Assembly: GCF_051851475.1 (NCBI RefSeq)
Contig: NZ_JBPUSJ010000003.1
Location: forward strand, 397,913 to 461,912
Reading direction: 5' to 3'
Origin: Carboxylicivirga taeanensis
GTDB lineage: Bacteria > Bacteroidota > Bacteroidia > Bacteroidales > Marinilabiliaceae
DNA: 64,000 nt
Shown: piece by piece, positions 8,600 to 17,712 of the stretch
Layout: each line of letters starts with the position of its first letter
Numbering within the stretch: position 1 is the stretch's first letter
The notes under the pieces: generated by a model
Told to the model about the DNA's origin: nothing
The model's input: the letters and a program-made list of their open reading frames with translations, nothing else
The model's database searches: none
Made by a program: the position numbers and the translations under genes

Positions 8600-9049
8600 T
8601 CAAAACCGCTGTATCAAAATTACACCAATTATAAGCAGCACAATCCCTAAAATACGTCCGGGAGATACTGCATGCACACTCACATTAAAAAACCCATAGT
8701 GGTCAATAATGGAGGCGATAATCATTTGCCCGCCAATGGAAGCCCCCAACATAGTGGCGACTCCGATTTTTGGAATAAGAATAATGGCTGAGCTCACATA
8801 AATAGCTCCCATTGCCCCGCCAATAAACAGGTACAGTGGTATCGCCTTAATGGTTTCTTTGGGAGGCAGTTCGATTTTGGCGAAAATATTGATTGCCAAT
8901 AAAATAATCGCCCCCACAAAAAAATTAACGAATGCAGCCTGCAATGGGTGTTTTAATAAACCACCCAGTTGAGAGTTAATACTCCCTTGCACTGCCAGTA
9001 AACCTCCAATCAAAAGGGCTATGCCCGTAAGAATATACTTCAAATACAT
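8600..9049 (-). CDS. DMT-type small integral membrane transporter (DUF606-like)
   Basis: A 149-residue, very hydrophobic protein with five predicted transmembrane helices. MYLKYILTGIALLIGGLLAV and QGSINSQLGG near the N-terminus are typical of DUF606/YdcZ-type members of the drug/metabolite transporter superfamily, in which half-size proteins pair. The start at 9049 (MYLKY) is preferred to the ATG nine codons upstream, because the extra residues MGRSNNLDF are polar and break the first helix. No substrate can be assigned, and it has no obvious operon partner. Confidence 0.75.
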   Translation of the reverse strand: MYLKYILTGIALLIGGLLAVQGSINSQLGGLLKHPLQAAFVNFFVGAIILLAINIFAKIELPPKETIKAIPLYLFIGGAMGAIYVSSAIILIPKIGVATMLGASIGGQMIIASIIDHYGFFNVSVHAVSPGRILGIVLLIIGVILIQRF

Positions 9050-9327
9050 AAAATCCAGGTTGTTAGACCGACCCACAGAAAGTCAGTTGTTTTTTTGAGA
9101 GCTGCAAGTTAAGGGAAAATGATGAAATAGTCAGCATTTGCATTCATAAGTTTAGCGACTCCTATTGCTCTAAGGTGATGAATCCAAGCAGCATTAAATC
9201 CAAAAAATGAAAACTAAGCAGTATTGGATTGACAAAACTTTGTGAGGGTGCTATTTTAAATCTTTTCTCAGATTTATCGCCACCCACTCTATGTAAGTGG
9301 CTTTTTGCAACATTAAAAAAGGATGAT

Positions 9328-10725
9328 ATGAAACGGGTTATCATTATTGCAATGATGTTTACAGTAATCATTGCTTGTGAGGAGAATGCGTTGCTAAACA
9401 CGGCAACAGATAGTGGTGTTCAAGCAGAGCTTAAAGCCTACACCGAGGCCGGAATTGATGTTTACATTGGCCCAAGTGGAGACCTTTCTGGAATGACAGA
9501 TGCTAACAATATTGAAACCGGACTTAACTTTGTGAAGGCGAGCGGTGGCACGGTGTTTTTAACCGATGGCAACCCCACGACTACTGATCATTTTTATACG
9601 AGCAGAAACATCGTTGCAGATGGGTTTAAAGGTTGTTTGAAAGGGGAAGCAAAACATCAAACACTGCTGCATGCAGGCCGACAATCGGAGCTAATTGGCT
9701 TTCAGGGAGCCGAGTCGCCGTGGTGGGCACAAACGGATGGCCATTCATTTCTGGCTACAGTAATTCAGCTGGACAATGCCCTTGGCGATGTAACTCTAAA
9801 GGACTTTTCCATCCACATTGAGGATGCCCAACCTACTAACTTAATGCCCGATTACTATGGTGTTGATGCGACTTACATCAGTACGTTTATTGAAATTTTG
9901 GGAGGTGAGCACGATACTTATATTGAAGACATAGAACTTATTGGAATGCCCAGCCAGGCCGAAGGAAATATAATGGGTATGAATGTGAGCTGGGGCATCC
10001 ATGTGATGCTTGGACAGCCAAGCTCAGAAGGAAACAACACAGGGAATTTGCACATTCGTAATGTGTCGATCGAAAATACAGGCGATGCCGCATTTTTGTG
10101 CATGCGTTTCGGAGAAGGCTCCAACATCACCATTGACCAGATTAGCGCCAACCTGGTTGGACAAGGCCTAACTGCCATGAATCTCTATAATTCAAGCGTA
10201 CAAATCACCAACTCCTACGTCAAGAGCCATCCCTTAGGCTTTCCGGGCATGTTCTTTACAAATGTACCAACTGGTTTGTATGTGGCTGATAACAGCTTTG
10301 AGTCGTCTCGCTATTGGGGCCTCTTTTTGCACCATGGAGTTAACAATGCGCTGGTTCAAAAAAACCGCTTCATTTCAATGACCGACAATGTGTGTTTTGG
10401 TGCTGTGCTGCTTAGGGGCATGAACAATACAATTACTCACAATGACTACCGCCAAAGTGAGCTACCCAGTTGGGACAATGGCGCGGGCGCTGTTTTACTA
10501 ACAAATACCTCCCAACACAATTATGTCCATGAGATGAAGTTTAATCAGAAACCCGGAGTTACATTGTGCGCTATGCTATTGGATTTAACGGATAACCCGG
10601 AAACATACGAGTACGATGGAGCCAATACCATTCACAACTATCAGCCCTGTGAAAACCTGGCTAAGCGCACTTTGAAACATGACGTTGCCACGACCCTGTC
10701 ACGCGCTTCGTTACGGGGTAAGTAA
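9328..10725 (+). CDS. Right-handed beta-helix repeat lipoprotein
   Basis: A 465-residue secreted lipoprotein. The ATG at 9328 follows AAAAAAGGA and gives a signal peptide with lipobox VIIAC (MKRVIIIAMMFTVIIAC); the open frame extends 33 codons upstream without a signal-like start. The body shows parallel beta-helix coils: IRNVSIENTGDAAF, NITIDQISANLVGQG, VQITNSYVKSH, LYVADNSFESS and ALVQKNRFISM, each with N-rich turns as in pectate-lyase-fold proteins. No lyase catalytic set could be recognised. A polysaccharide-active or binding role at the cell surface is an inference. It ends in a terminator shared with the convergent propeller gene. Confidence 0.75.
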   Translation: MKRVIIIAMMFTVIIACEENALLNTATDSGVQAELKAYTEAGIDVYIGPSGDLSGMTDANNIETGLNFVKASGGTVFLTDGNPTTTDHFYTSRNIVADGFKGCLKGEAKHQTLLHAGRQSELIGFQGAESPWWAQTDGHSFLATVIQLDNALGDVTLKDFSIHIEDAQPTNLMPDYYGVDATYISTFIEILGGEHDTYIEDIELIGMPSQAEGNIMGMNVSWGIHVMLGQPSSEGNNTGNLHIRNVSIENTGDAAFLCMRFGEGSNITIDQISANLVGQGLTAMNLYNSSVQITNSYVKSHPLGFPGMFFTNVPTGLYVADNSFESSRYWGLFLHHGVNNALVQKNRFISMTDNVCFGAVLLRGMNNTITHNDYRQSELPSWDNGAGAVLLTNTSQHNYVHEMKFNQKPGVTLCAMLLDLTDNPETYEYDGANTIHNYQPCENLAKRTLKHDVATTLSRASLRGK

Positions 10726-10835
10726 AGCAGATTATTAAGACAGAAGCGTCACGCTAACAGCCATCATAGTTACTACGTTATTTAGCTATTACGTGGTTAA
10801 ATAATCAGTAGCACCAGAAGCCGGTATGTTAGTAT

Positions 10836-10874
10836 TAAAAAAAGCCTTAAGATATCTCCTAAGGCTTTTTTTAT
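10836..10874. terminator. Bidirectional hairpin terminator
   Basis: AAAAAAGCCTTA pairs with TAAGGCTTTTTT around a short loop, with A and T tracts on either side. It lies between the convergent beta-helix gene and the propeller gene and can serve both. Confidence 0.88.
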
Positions 10875-10890
10875 TTCAGTTAATTATTCA

Positions 10891-12804
10891 TCAATTCAGA
10901 TTAAAAACATTTACGTTTGTTTCGTCAAAATAATATAAGAAGTTCGCCGCATTGTCTAATTCAAAAATGACTTTGCGGTTGTCGCCAAAATCAAAGGTAT
11001 CCACTTCTTTACCCGACTTCTTATCTACTTTTACAATTGACATCTTATCGCCAGCATCTGTTTTTTCACCTTTCAGAAAGCAGGCGTAATCTTTACCTGA
11101 TCGCGAGGCGCCTCTTAGTTTGGCTTGCTGACGTAACTTGGAATAAGCTTCACTGGTACCTTGAGAAACCTGTTGCATTTGCTTGGCATTTTCACGGCTG
11201 GTAAATACACCACCCGACGCTTCATTACCTTTGGAATCTGTTGCTGTCCACTCTGCGCCGCCTATCCCCGAAGCGACTGAGGTAGCTACCAATGCCGCCT
11301 TCAACAAGCGGTCAGTTTTTAACGGCTTAAAATAGTTAGCATTAATCACCTCACAATTTTTATCGAGCATAATGTACTCATTCATACCAGTAATAAAATA
11401 CCCGGCATCGGAAGTCTCAAAACCAATGATTTCTTCTGGCTCTTCAATGTCTAATTTAATCTTCTCTGGCTTTTTATCTACTGTGTTCGGATCAAACAGG
11501 TAGAATTTCTTACCATCTAAAACAGCCACTTTGGTATTCATATCATCAAAAGCCGCTTTCGCTTCATCAGAAACACCCATTCTCCATATTTTCTTACCTG
11601 TTTCTTTATTAAAAAATCCGACGAACGAAGCGCCCATGATAAACGTACCCTTTTCGTAATCTTTCTTAATCATATCCCCTTCCTCATCTTCAGGGACATC
11701 GTCAAACTTAATGGGTTTCTTCCAGGCTTTTTTGCCCGTTTCTGCATCAACCAACATAATTTCGTTGCCATAAAATACCTCAACGCCTTCGGGCTTTATA
11801 TTGATTTCCTGCACCCGTTTGGTCTCGTAATCTTTCTTCCACCTGGCCTCGCCGGTTTTATAGTTAAAAATATTGATGCCTTTACTATGCGCACAAACAA
11901 AATGCTGGTCATCAAAATTGGTATGCATGCTAAACTTGTTATCCAGCTTAACTGGCTTCTTCCAAAGCTCTTTTCCATTCTTCAGGTCAAGTGCAAAAAT
12001 TGTTTTACTAAATGATGAAGCACTCAAACCGGTTAAACTAGCAGCGCCAGAGGCTTGCTTAACCACCACCAAGGTTTCTTGCTTGTTATCGAGAAAAAAC
12101 GTGCCTGGGCTACACTCATTCTTCCAGATGATTTCACCAGTTGAAGAGTTAATCAGCAACAAGTCATTATCGTTTTTATAAACAATTTCTTTATTAGCCG
12201 TTACTTTTGGTGCAAAGGTACTGAACATGGATTGCATAGCTGCAGATACCATTTTGCTAATACTCTTATTATCCTCTGCTGTCGATAAGGTCTGTTTCCA
12301 CTCCACTTCACGCTTCTCAAGGTCGATGCAATACAATACATTGGCATTGTCAATGGAATTAACCTTGATGAGAATTTTATATAAATCAGGAAGGATATCT
12401 TGCTCTAGAATGGAAGTGAACTCATCACCAGGATTACCAATTAAGATGCTTCCGGTTCCTACATCAGCCAGTTTATTGTGAATATTGACAAATGGAGTCA
12501 TGGGAATTTCAACAAAGCCAGATTCGTCCTCTTGTGCTTCTGCAGCCCCTACCATAACGGCGGCATCGGTAATGGCCTTAACTGTTTCATCTTCGTATGG
12601 CTTCTCAACTGTCCAAAGTATACTCTGATCGACATAATTAACCCCGTAATAATAACGTGTTGTTTCAATAACAGGTATGCCCGTAAAGTTATGCTTAAAG
12701 ATGGCTACTGGTTTCCCCTCGATGGGCAATTTCCAGTCTGGTTGACGTTTTGCAAAGGCCGTGATGCTTACAAACAGCACCAACAGCAAGGTCATTTTTT
12801 TCAT
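10891..12804 (-). CDS. Exported PQQ-like beta-propeller protein
   Basis: A 637-residue protein with a cleavable signal peptide (MKKMTLLLVLFVSITAFA). It carries at least six PQQ/BamB-like blades, each ending in a TG-x-W type motif: LEKREVEWK, STGEIIWKN, KNGKELWKK, KTGEARWKK, ETGKKAWKK and ETGKKIWRM. These are spread over about residues 160-400. A less regular region follows, with a Gly/Ala patch (VATSVASGIGG) near 510. It is probably a periplasmic propeller used for protein contacts. It is not BamB, since length and context differ. It lies convergent to the beta-helix gene and upstream of nothing functionally linked. Confidence 0.7.
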   Translation of the reverse strand: MKKMTLLLVLFVSITAFAKRQPDWKLPIEGKPVAIFKHNFTGIPVIETTRYYYGVNYVDQSILWTVEKPYEDETVKAITDAAVMVGAAEAQEDESGFVEIPMTPFVNIHNKLADVGTGSILIGNPGDEFTSILEQDILPDLYKILIKVNSIDNANVLYCIDLEKREVEWKQTLSTAEDNKSISKMVSAAMQSMFSTFAPKVTANKEIVYKNDNDLLLINSSTGEIIWKNECSPGTFFLDNKQETLVVVKQASGAASLTGLSASSFSKTIFALDLKNGKELWKKPVKLDNKFSMHTNFDDQHFVCAHSKGINIFNYKTGEARWKKDYETKRVQEINIKPEGVEVFYGNEIMLVDAETGKKAWKKPIKFDDVPEDEEGDMIKKDYEKGTFIMGASFVGFFNKETGKKIWRMGVSDEAKAAFDDMNTKVAVLDGKKFYLFDPNTVDKKPEKIKLDIEEPEEIIGFETSDAGYFITGMNEYIMLDKNCEVINANYFKPLKTDRLLKAALVATSVASGIGGAEWTATDSKGNEASGGVFTSRENAKQMQQVSQGTSEAYSKLRQQAKLRGASRSGKDYACFLKGEKTDAGDKMSIVKVDKKSGKEVDTFDFGDNRKVIFELDNAANFLYYFDETNVNVFNLN

Positions 12805-12900
12805 AGTCTAAGTTTGATTATATTAAACATTCAGACTACTTATTCGAATTATTCACTTTTTTGTTTCATATATATGTTATTTCTTATCAAATAATTAGAT

Positions 12901-12937
12901 AAAAAAAGGGTTCTGACTTATCAGAACCCTAATGTTT
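12901..12937 (-). terminator. Terminator of metG
   Basis: AGGGTTCTGA and TCAGAACCCT make a 10-bp stem with a tiny loop. On the minus strand it is followed by a run of T, twenty bases past the metG stop codon. Confidence 0.9.
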
Positions 12938-12956
12938 TCAATAATCGCAATACTAT

Positions 12957-14999
12957 TTATCTTATTTCAGAACCTTCCTTCACCGCATTGGCCGGTGCCA
13001 CAAACTCAAGTTTTCCGGTTGCGTCCTCCGCCATTAGAATCATGCCTTGCGATTCAATGCCGCGAATTTTTCGTGGGGCCAGGTTAACCAGGATGCTTAC
13101 CTGCTTGCCAATAATGTCTTCGGGCTTAAAAAACTCAGCAATACCAGATACAACTGTGCGCTGATCAATTCCTGTATCCACTTTTAACTGAAGCAGCTTT
13201 TTGGTTTTCGCCACCTTCTCAGCTTCCAGAATGGTACCTACACGAATATCCATCTTCACGAAGTCATCAAACTCAATATTGGCCTTAGCCGGAGCTGCCG
13301 TTTTATTGGCCGCTTCGTTATCTTCTTTTGTTTGCTGTAATTTATCCAATTGAGCCTGAATGGTTTCGTCCTCAATCTTTTCAAACAACAACTCAGGCTT
13401 ATTCACCTGGTGCCCTGCTGCCAGAAAATCTAAGTTACCGCAAGCTTCCCATGTTAAACCATCCAGGTTCAGCATACTTTGCATCTTTTTAGCGGTAAAC
13501 GGCAGGAATGGCTCAATCAGAATGGAGACATTAGCCGTAATCTGTAAAGCAATATTCATGATTGTTTTCACACGCTCGGCATCTGTCTTAATCAGTTTCC
13601 AAGGCTCGGTATCGGCCAGATATTTATTACCCAAACGCGCGAGGTTGATGGCTTCTTTAACCGCCTCACGGAACTTGAAGTGATCCAGGGCATCTTCCAC
13701 CTTCTTCACTAAAACAGGAATCTCATTCAACGTTTCCTTATCATAGTCAGTCAGTTCTCCTTGTGCAGGCACAAGTCCATCGTAATATTTGTGGGTCAGC
13801 ACAATGGCACGGTTCACAAAGTTACCCAGGATGGCCACCAGTTCGTTATTATTGCGGGCCTGAAAATCTTTCCAGGTAAAATCGTTATCCTTTGTTTCGG
13901 GGGCGTTGGCCGTTAAGGTATATCGCAGTACATCCTGCTTATCTTTAAAGTCAATGAGGTACTCGTGCAACCAAACTGCCCAGTTACGCGATGTGGAAAT
14001 CTTATCCCCTTCCAGATTCAGGAATTCGTTAGCTGGCACATTTTCTGGCAAGATGTAGCTGCCTTCGGCTTTCAACATCGAAGGGAATACAATGCAGTGG
14101 AAAACAATATTATCTTTCCCGATGAAGTGCAACATGCGTGTTTCTTCATCTTTCCAGTACTTCTCCCACTCAGGCGTTAATTCCTTTGTGGCTGAGATGT
14201 AACCAATAGGCGCATCGAACCAAACGTAAAGCACTTTGCCATCGGCTCCTTCAACAGGTACCGGCACACCCCAGTCCAGGTCGCGGCTAACGGCGCGTGG
14301 CTGCAGGCCCAGGTCAATCCACGACTTACACTGCCCGTATACATTTGACTTCCACTCTTTATGGCCATCCAAAATCCACTCCTTCAGGAACGGCTCGTGC
14401 TTGTCTAAAGGCAAATACCAGTGTTTGGTGGTTCTAATAACCGGCTTACTGCCCGAGACCACCGATCGGGGATTAACCAGGTCAGTTGCATTTAAAGATG
14501 TACCGCAGCTCTCGCACTGATCGCCATAAGCTCCTTCGCTCTTACAGTGCGGACAAGTACCCGTAATATAACGGTCGGCCAAAAACTGCTTGGCTTCCTC
14601 ATCGTAATACTGCTCCGACTCTTTCTCGATGAATTCGCCCTTATCATAAAGCGTTTTGAAAAACTCACTGGCTGTTTCGTAATGCGTTTTACTGGTGGTG
14701 CGTGAATACACATCGAATGAGATACCAAATTTTTCAAAAGAATCTTTAATGATCCCGTGGAATTTATCCACAACATCCTGCGGTGTTACCCCTTCATTTT
14801 TAGCCTTTAAGGTAATTGGCACCCCATGTTCGTCGGACCCACCAATTAAAACAACATCCTCTTTCTTCAGGCGCAGATAACGCACATATATATCGGCCGG
14901 CACATACACACCTGCTAAGTGACCAATATGAACAGGACCATTGGCATAAGGCAACGCAGTGGTTACCAACGTTCTTTTAAAATCTCCAGCTTGCTTCAT
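12957..14999 (-). CDS. metG: Methionyl-tRNA synthetase
   Basis: Charges tRNA-Met in the cytoplasm. The 680-residue protein has the class I HIGH motif at 24-27 (GPVHIGHLAG). A zinc-binding insert has CPHC and CESC pairs. The KMSKS loop appears as KISTSRN. The C-terminal EMAP/Trbp111-type tRNA-binding domain starts near 575 (DFVKMDIRVGTILEAEKV). This full architecture matches the long bacterial form that dimerises through the C-terminal domain. A perfect -7 box sits about 60 bp upstream and a hairpin terminator follows. It is a single-gene transcription unit. Confidence 0.98.
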   Translation of the reverse strand: MKQAGDFKRTLVTTALPYANGPVHIGHLAGVYVPADIYVRYLRLKKEDVVLIGGSDEHGVPITLKAKNEGVTPQDVVDKFHGIIKDSFEKFGISFDVYSRTTSKTHYETASEFFKTLYDKGEFIEKESEQYYDEEAKQFLADRYITGTCPHCKSEGAYGDQCESCGTSLNATDLVNPRSVVSGSKPVIRTTKHWYLPLDKHEPFLKEWILDGHKEWKSNVYGQCKSWIDLGLQPRAVSRDLDWGVPVPVEGADGKVLYVWFDAPIGYISATKELTPEWEKYWKDEETRMLHFIGKDNIVFHCIVFPSMLKAEGSYILPENVPANEFLNLEGDKISTSRNWAVWLHEYLIDFKDKQDVLRYTLTANAPETKDNDFTWKDFQARNNNELVAILGNFVNRAIVLTHKYYDGLVPAQGELTDYDKETLNEIPVLVKKVEDALDHFKFREAVKEAINLARLGNKYLADTEPWKLIKTDAERVKTIMNIALQITANVSILIEPFLPFTAKKMQSMLNLDGLTWEACGNLDFLAAGHQVNKPELLFEKIEDETIQAQLDKLQQTKEDNEAANKTAAPAKANIEFDDFVKMDIRVGTILEAEKVAKTKKLLQLKVDTGIDQRTVVSGIAEFFKPEDIIGKQVSILVNLAPRKIRGIESQGMILMAEDATGKLEFVAPANAVKEGSEIR

Positions 15000-15061
15000 T
15001 CTGCTTGAATTATTTTTATGGTTACTTAAAACCTACTATTCTATGGTTTATATTAATTGCG

Positions 15062-15069
15062 CAAAGATA
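15062..15069 (-). promoter_or_regulatory. -7 promoter element for metG
   Basis: The minus strand reads TATCTTTG, an exact TAnnTTTG, 62 bp before the metG start. There is no clear -33 TTG. Confidence 0.45.
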
Positions 15070-15204
15070 CAATTGTCAGCTAGTTTTTTGGACAGTAGTG
15101 AAGAGTTTATTTCGTATAAATTTGAATATCAGCAGTACAATGAAAAATATCTGAAGCGTTTTTGCGACTCCGTAATTGTATCCGTAATATTGTAATAATT
15201 AATA

Positions 15205-15282
15205 ACTCTACGCAAAGCCACGAAGACGCAAAGCTTCATTGCTGAATGCGATAACTCTGCGTCTGCGCGTCTCTGTGTTTCT
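15205..15282. repeat. Solo inverted repeat resembling GxxExxY-element flanks
   Basis: ACGCAAAGCCACGAAGACGC on the left is answered by CTGCGTCTGCGCGTCTCTGT on the right, in inverted sense, with only about 20 bases between. The words match those flanking the GxxExxY relic at 6121-6535, but there is no gene inside. It looks like an empty or collapsed copy. The rest of 15000-15339 holds the metG promoter and nothing else recognised. Confidence 0.55.
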
Positions 15283-15339
15283 TTTTTGTATCAGGTAAAC
15301 CACTTCTGCCTACTGGCTAAAAACTAAAAAATCTAAACA

Positions 15340-16239
15340 ATGATATTTCCAAAATCACTCGAAAAAGGCTCTACCATTGGTATTGTTGCACCAGCTGGTA
15401 AAGTTGATGCAGAAATTATCCGTTATGCTGAAAAATGCCTCCATAAAAGGGGTTATAAAGTTGTAATTGGTGAACATGCCTGTAACTCCTTTTATCAGTA
15501 TGCAGGCAACGATGAACACCGCAGGGCCGATTTGCAACACATGCTTAACAGCCAGGATATTGATGCCATTTTTTGTGCACGAGGCGGCTATGGCACGATA
15601 CGCATTATTGACGACATCGACCTGACCCTTTTTTTACAATACCCCAAGTGGGTGGTTGGCTACAGCGACATCACTGTGTTGCATGCAGCCTTGCAGAAAG
15701 CAGGCGTCGCATCCATCCATGGCCCGATGCCCAAAAACTTCCCCGACAAAGCGGCTGATGATGAAGACCTGATGAACCTGTTTAATTTACTTCACGGGCA
15801 ACTGCCCTACTACACACTAAAAAGTCACCCTCTCAACAGGTGTGGCGAGGCTGAAGGCATCCTGATTGGGGGCAACCTGTCGTTGATTTATGCCCTGCGC
15901 GCCACCGCATTAGACCCAACGCCTCATGGCAAAATTCTGTTTATCGAAGACGTATCGGAATACCTGTACCACCTCGACCGCATGATGCAAAACCTCAAAC
16001 TGAGTGGTTTTTTAAAGGAACTAAGTGGGATTGTTGTGGGCGACTTTACAGACATGCAGGATAACAATGACCCCTATGGCCAAACGGCCTACCAAATTAT
16101 TAAGGAGGCGGTTGACGGCTATAACTACCCGGTACTATTTGGTTTCCCGGCCGGACACGATCACCTCAATCAACCATTGGTGATGGGCAAACGGGTGAAG
16201 CTTGTGGTCGAACAGGCACAGAGTCAACTTATTTTTTAG
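15340..16239 (+). CDS. LD-carboxypeptidase (peptidase family S66)
   Basis: Predicted muramoyltetrapeptide L,D-carboxypeptidase that trims the terminal D-Ala from tetrapeptides during peptidoglycan recycling; the MccF-like self-immunity branch is the alternative. The 299 residues are full length. The nucleophile serine is about 109 in GYSDITVLHAAL. The catalytic glutamate is in FIEDVSEYLYHLDRMM, and the histidine in GFPAGHDHLNQPL. There is no signal peptide, which suits cytoplasmic recycling. The yraN gene starts 3 bases after its stop, so the two are co-transcribed. Confidence 0.92.
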   Translation: MIFPKSLEKGSTIGIVAPAGKVDAEIIRYAEKCLHKRGYKVVIGEHACNSFYQYAGNDEHRRADLQHMLNSQDIDAIFCARGGYGTIRIIDDIDLTLFLQYPKWVVGYSDITVLHAALQKAGVASIHGPMPKNFPDKAADDEDLMNLFNLLHGQLPYYTLKSHPLNRCGEAEGILIGGNLSLIYALRATALDPTPHGKILFIEDVSEYLYHLDRMMQNLKLSGFLKELSGIVVGDFTDMQDNNDPYGQTAYQIIKEAVDGYNYPVLFGFPAGHDHLNQPLVMGKRVKLVVEQAQSQLIF

Positions 16240-16242
16240 GCA

Positions 16243-16605
16243 ATGGCACAGCACAATGAACTTGGCAAAGCCGGTGAGACCCTGGCGGCCAAATACCTCG
16301 AACAAAAAGGCTATAAGATACTGGAACGCAACTGGCAGTACAATCACAAAGAGATAGACCTGATTGCCATGCACGATAACTACCTGGTGGTGATTGAAGT
16401 TAAAACCCGTACTACTGATGGCTGGGAGCATCCTAAAGAAGCCATTACCAATGGTAAAATACGCTATATTGTGGAGGCTACCGAGGCATATATTAACGAA
16501 ACCGACCTGGAAAATGAAGTACGCTTTGATGTGGTCACGCTGATACCCAACGGAAACGACTGGGCGATTGAACACATTGAAGAGGCCTTTCATCCCACTT
16601 TGTAA
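16243..16605 (+). CDS. YraN family (UPF0102) endonuclease-like protein
   Basis: A 120-residue member of the UPF0102/YraN family with a restriction-endonuclease-like fold. The signature is complete: GKAGETLAAKYLEQKGYKIL, then the acidic residues of EIDLIA and the VIEVKTRT stretch. Family members are thought to act on Holliday junctions or DNA ends, but no reaction is well established. It is co-directional with, and almost touches, the LD-carboxypeptidase gene. Confidence 0.92.
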   Translation: MAQHNELGKAGETLAAKYLEQKGYKILERNWQYNHKEIDLIAMHDNYLVVIEVKTRTTDGWEHPKEAITNGKIRYIVEATEAYINETDLENEVRFDVVTLIPNGNDWAIEHIEEAFHPTL

Positions 16606-16679
16606 AAAACACGCACGATGATGGATTAAGGCGGTGAAACAGATGGAGTAACATGATGCGTCCCCCTAAAACCGATAAG

Positions 16680-17255
16680 ATGAAAAAGCTTTCATACCAG
16701 CGCCCTTTTCCAAGAGGGAAATACCCAGTTTACACGTTTGTACTCATGATCGTTTTAGGTTGCGCTGGAAGTGGTTTTGCCCAAACGGATAGTACTTATT
16801 ACCGGGTGTCAAAACAAGAGGAATCCAATTTCAGGCGCCAAGTCTATTTGTTGGAAGCGATGTTAAGTCTGATGACGCACCCCTTAATCGAACCCTTATC
16901 GGCTGATGGATGGAAGGAGTTGAATGGACACTATCAGCCCGGCATCACCATTGAACTAAAATCCGGATTAACCTGGCATACCGATAGCACGGCACCGCCT
17001 AAACCATTTCTTTTTATTCCCAGAGTATATACAAAAAAAGGGCTTACAAAGCCCGAAATAGCTGAGCGCCTGCAGTACCAGCAAGTACTGAAAGAGTTGG
17101 ACAACAAGAAAAATATTAAACAGATTATTATTGACGATATTGCAACTGACAGCATAAATATGAAGAGATACCGCACCCGCTTTATCTATGAATACGACCC
17201 ATCGCTAAAGCTTGTATTAAAAGAGAAACTGAAAACAATTGACAGTGAACACTAG
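16680..17255 (+). CDS. Hypothetical exported protein
   Basis: I do not recognise this family. The preferred start at 16680 (MKKLSYQRPF) leads into a hydrophobic segment YTFVLMIVLGCAGSGFAQ, a likely signal peptide; an ATG nine codons upstream is possible. The mature part of about 155 residues is mixed charged and soluble. It includes a Pro-rich stretch (TAPPKPFLFIPR) and a lysine-rich C-terminus. It may be a small periplasmic or surface protein. It follows yraN on the same strand, 75 bases later, and need not be part of that operon. Confidence 0.55.
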   Translation: MKKLSYQRPFPRGKYPVYTFVLMIVLGCAGSGFAQTDSTYYRVSKQEESNFRRQVYLLEAMLSLMTHPLIEPLSADGWKELNGHYQPGITIELKSGLTWHTDSTAPPKPFLFIPRVYTKKGLTKPEIAERLQYQQVLKELDNKKNIKQIIIDDIATDSINMKRYRTRFIYEYDPSLKLVLKEKLKTIDSEH

Positions 17256-17295
17256 AAAATCACAGTAAAGAGCCATCAGGCACATACTTTTAGGA

Positions 17296-17303
17296 TAGTT
17301 TTG
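17296..17303 (+). promoter_or_regulatory. -7 promoter element for the MmcQ/YjbR gene
   Basis: TAGTTTTG matches TAnnTTTG exactly and lies 59 bp before the ATG at 17362. No good -33 is visible. Confidence 0.4.
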
Positions 17304-17361
17304 TGCTTCTTCTTTAAACAACAGCCAAACACACATCACTAACTCAATAAACCATTTACGC

Positions 17362-17712
17362 ATGAACATAGAAGATTTCAGAGACTATTGCCTGGCCAAA
17401 CCGGCCGTTACCGAGGAGTTCCCCTTCGATGAAGTAACACTGGTTTTTAAAGTAGCCGGCAAAATGTTTGCCCTCACCAGTTTGGATAAAGACTTTAGCA
17501 TCAACCTGAAGTGCAACCCTGAACGCGCCATTGAACTGCGCGAAGAGTACCCGGCCATTCAACCGGGCTACCACATGAACAAAATGCATTGGAACACTGT
17601 ATACATTGATGGGTCGCTAAAAGACGACTTCCTTAGAGAACTGATTGACCATTCCTACGAATTAATTGTTAAAAGCTTAACCAAAAAGGTAAGAGAAGAG
17701 AATAAGCTTTAG
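17362..17712 (+). CDS. MmcQ/YjbR family protein
   Basis: A 116-residue protein of the MmcQ/YjbR family, which has a double-wing fold similar to CyaY and is sometimes called DNA-binding. Conserved features seen are the N-terminal IEDFRDYCLAKPAVTEEFPF and the KMFAL strand. Further on are SINLKCNPERAIELRE and the GYHMNKMHWNTV stretch. Family function is unknown. It has its own promoter element and is followed 45 bases later by a probably inserted four-helix bundle gene. Confidence 0.9.
   Translation: MNIEDFRDYCLAKPAVTEEFPFDEVTLVFKVAGKMFALTSLDKDFSINLKCNPERAIELREEYPAIQPGYHMNKMHWNTVYIDGSLKDDFLRELIDHSYELIVKSLTKKVREENKL

Noticed and set aside
16135..16593. 152-codon minus-strand frame across ldcA-like and yraN genes
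   Set aside because: It spans two conserved plus-strand genes and has no recognisable features.
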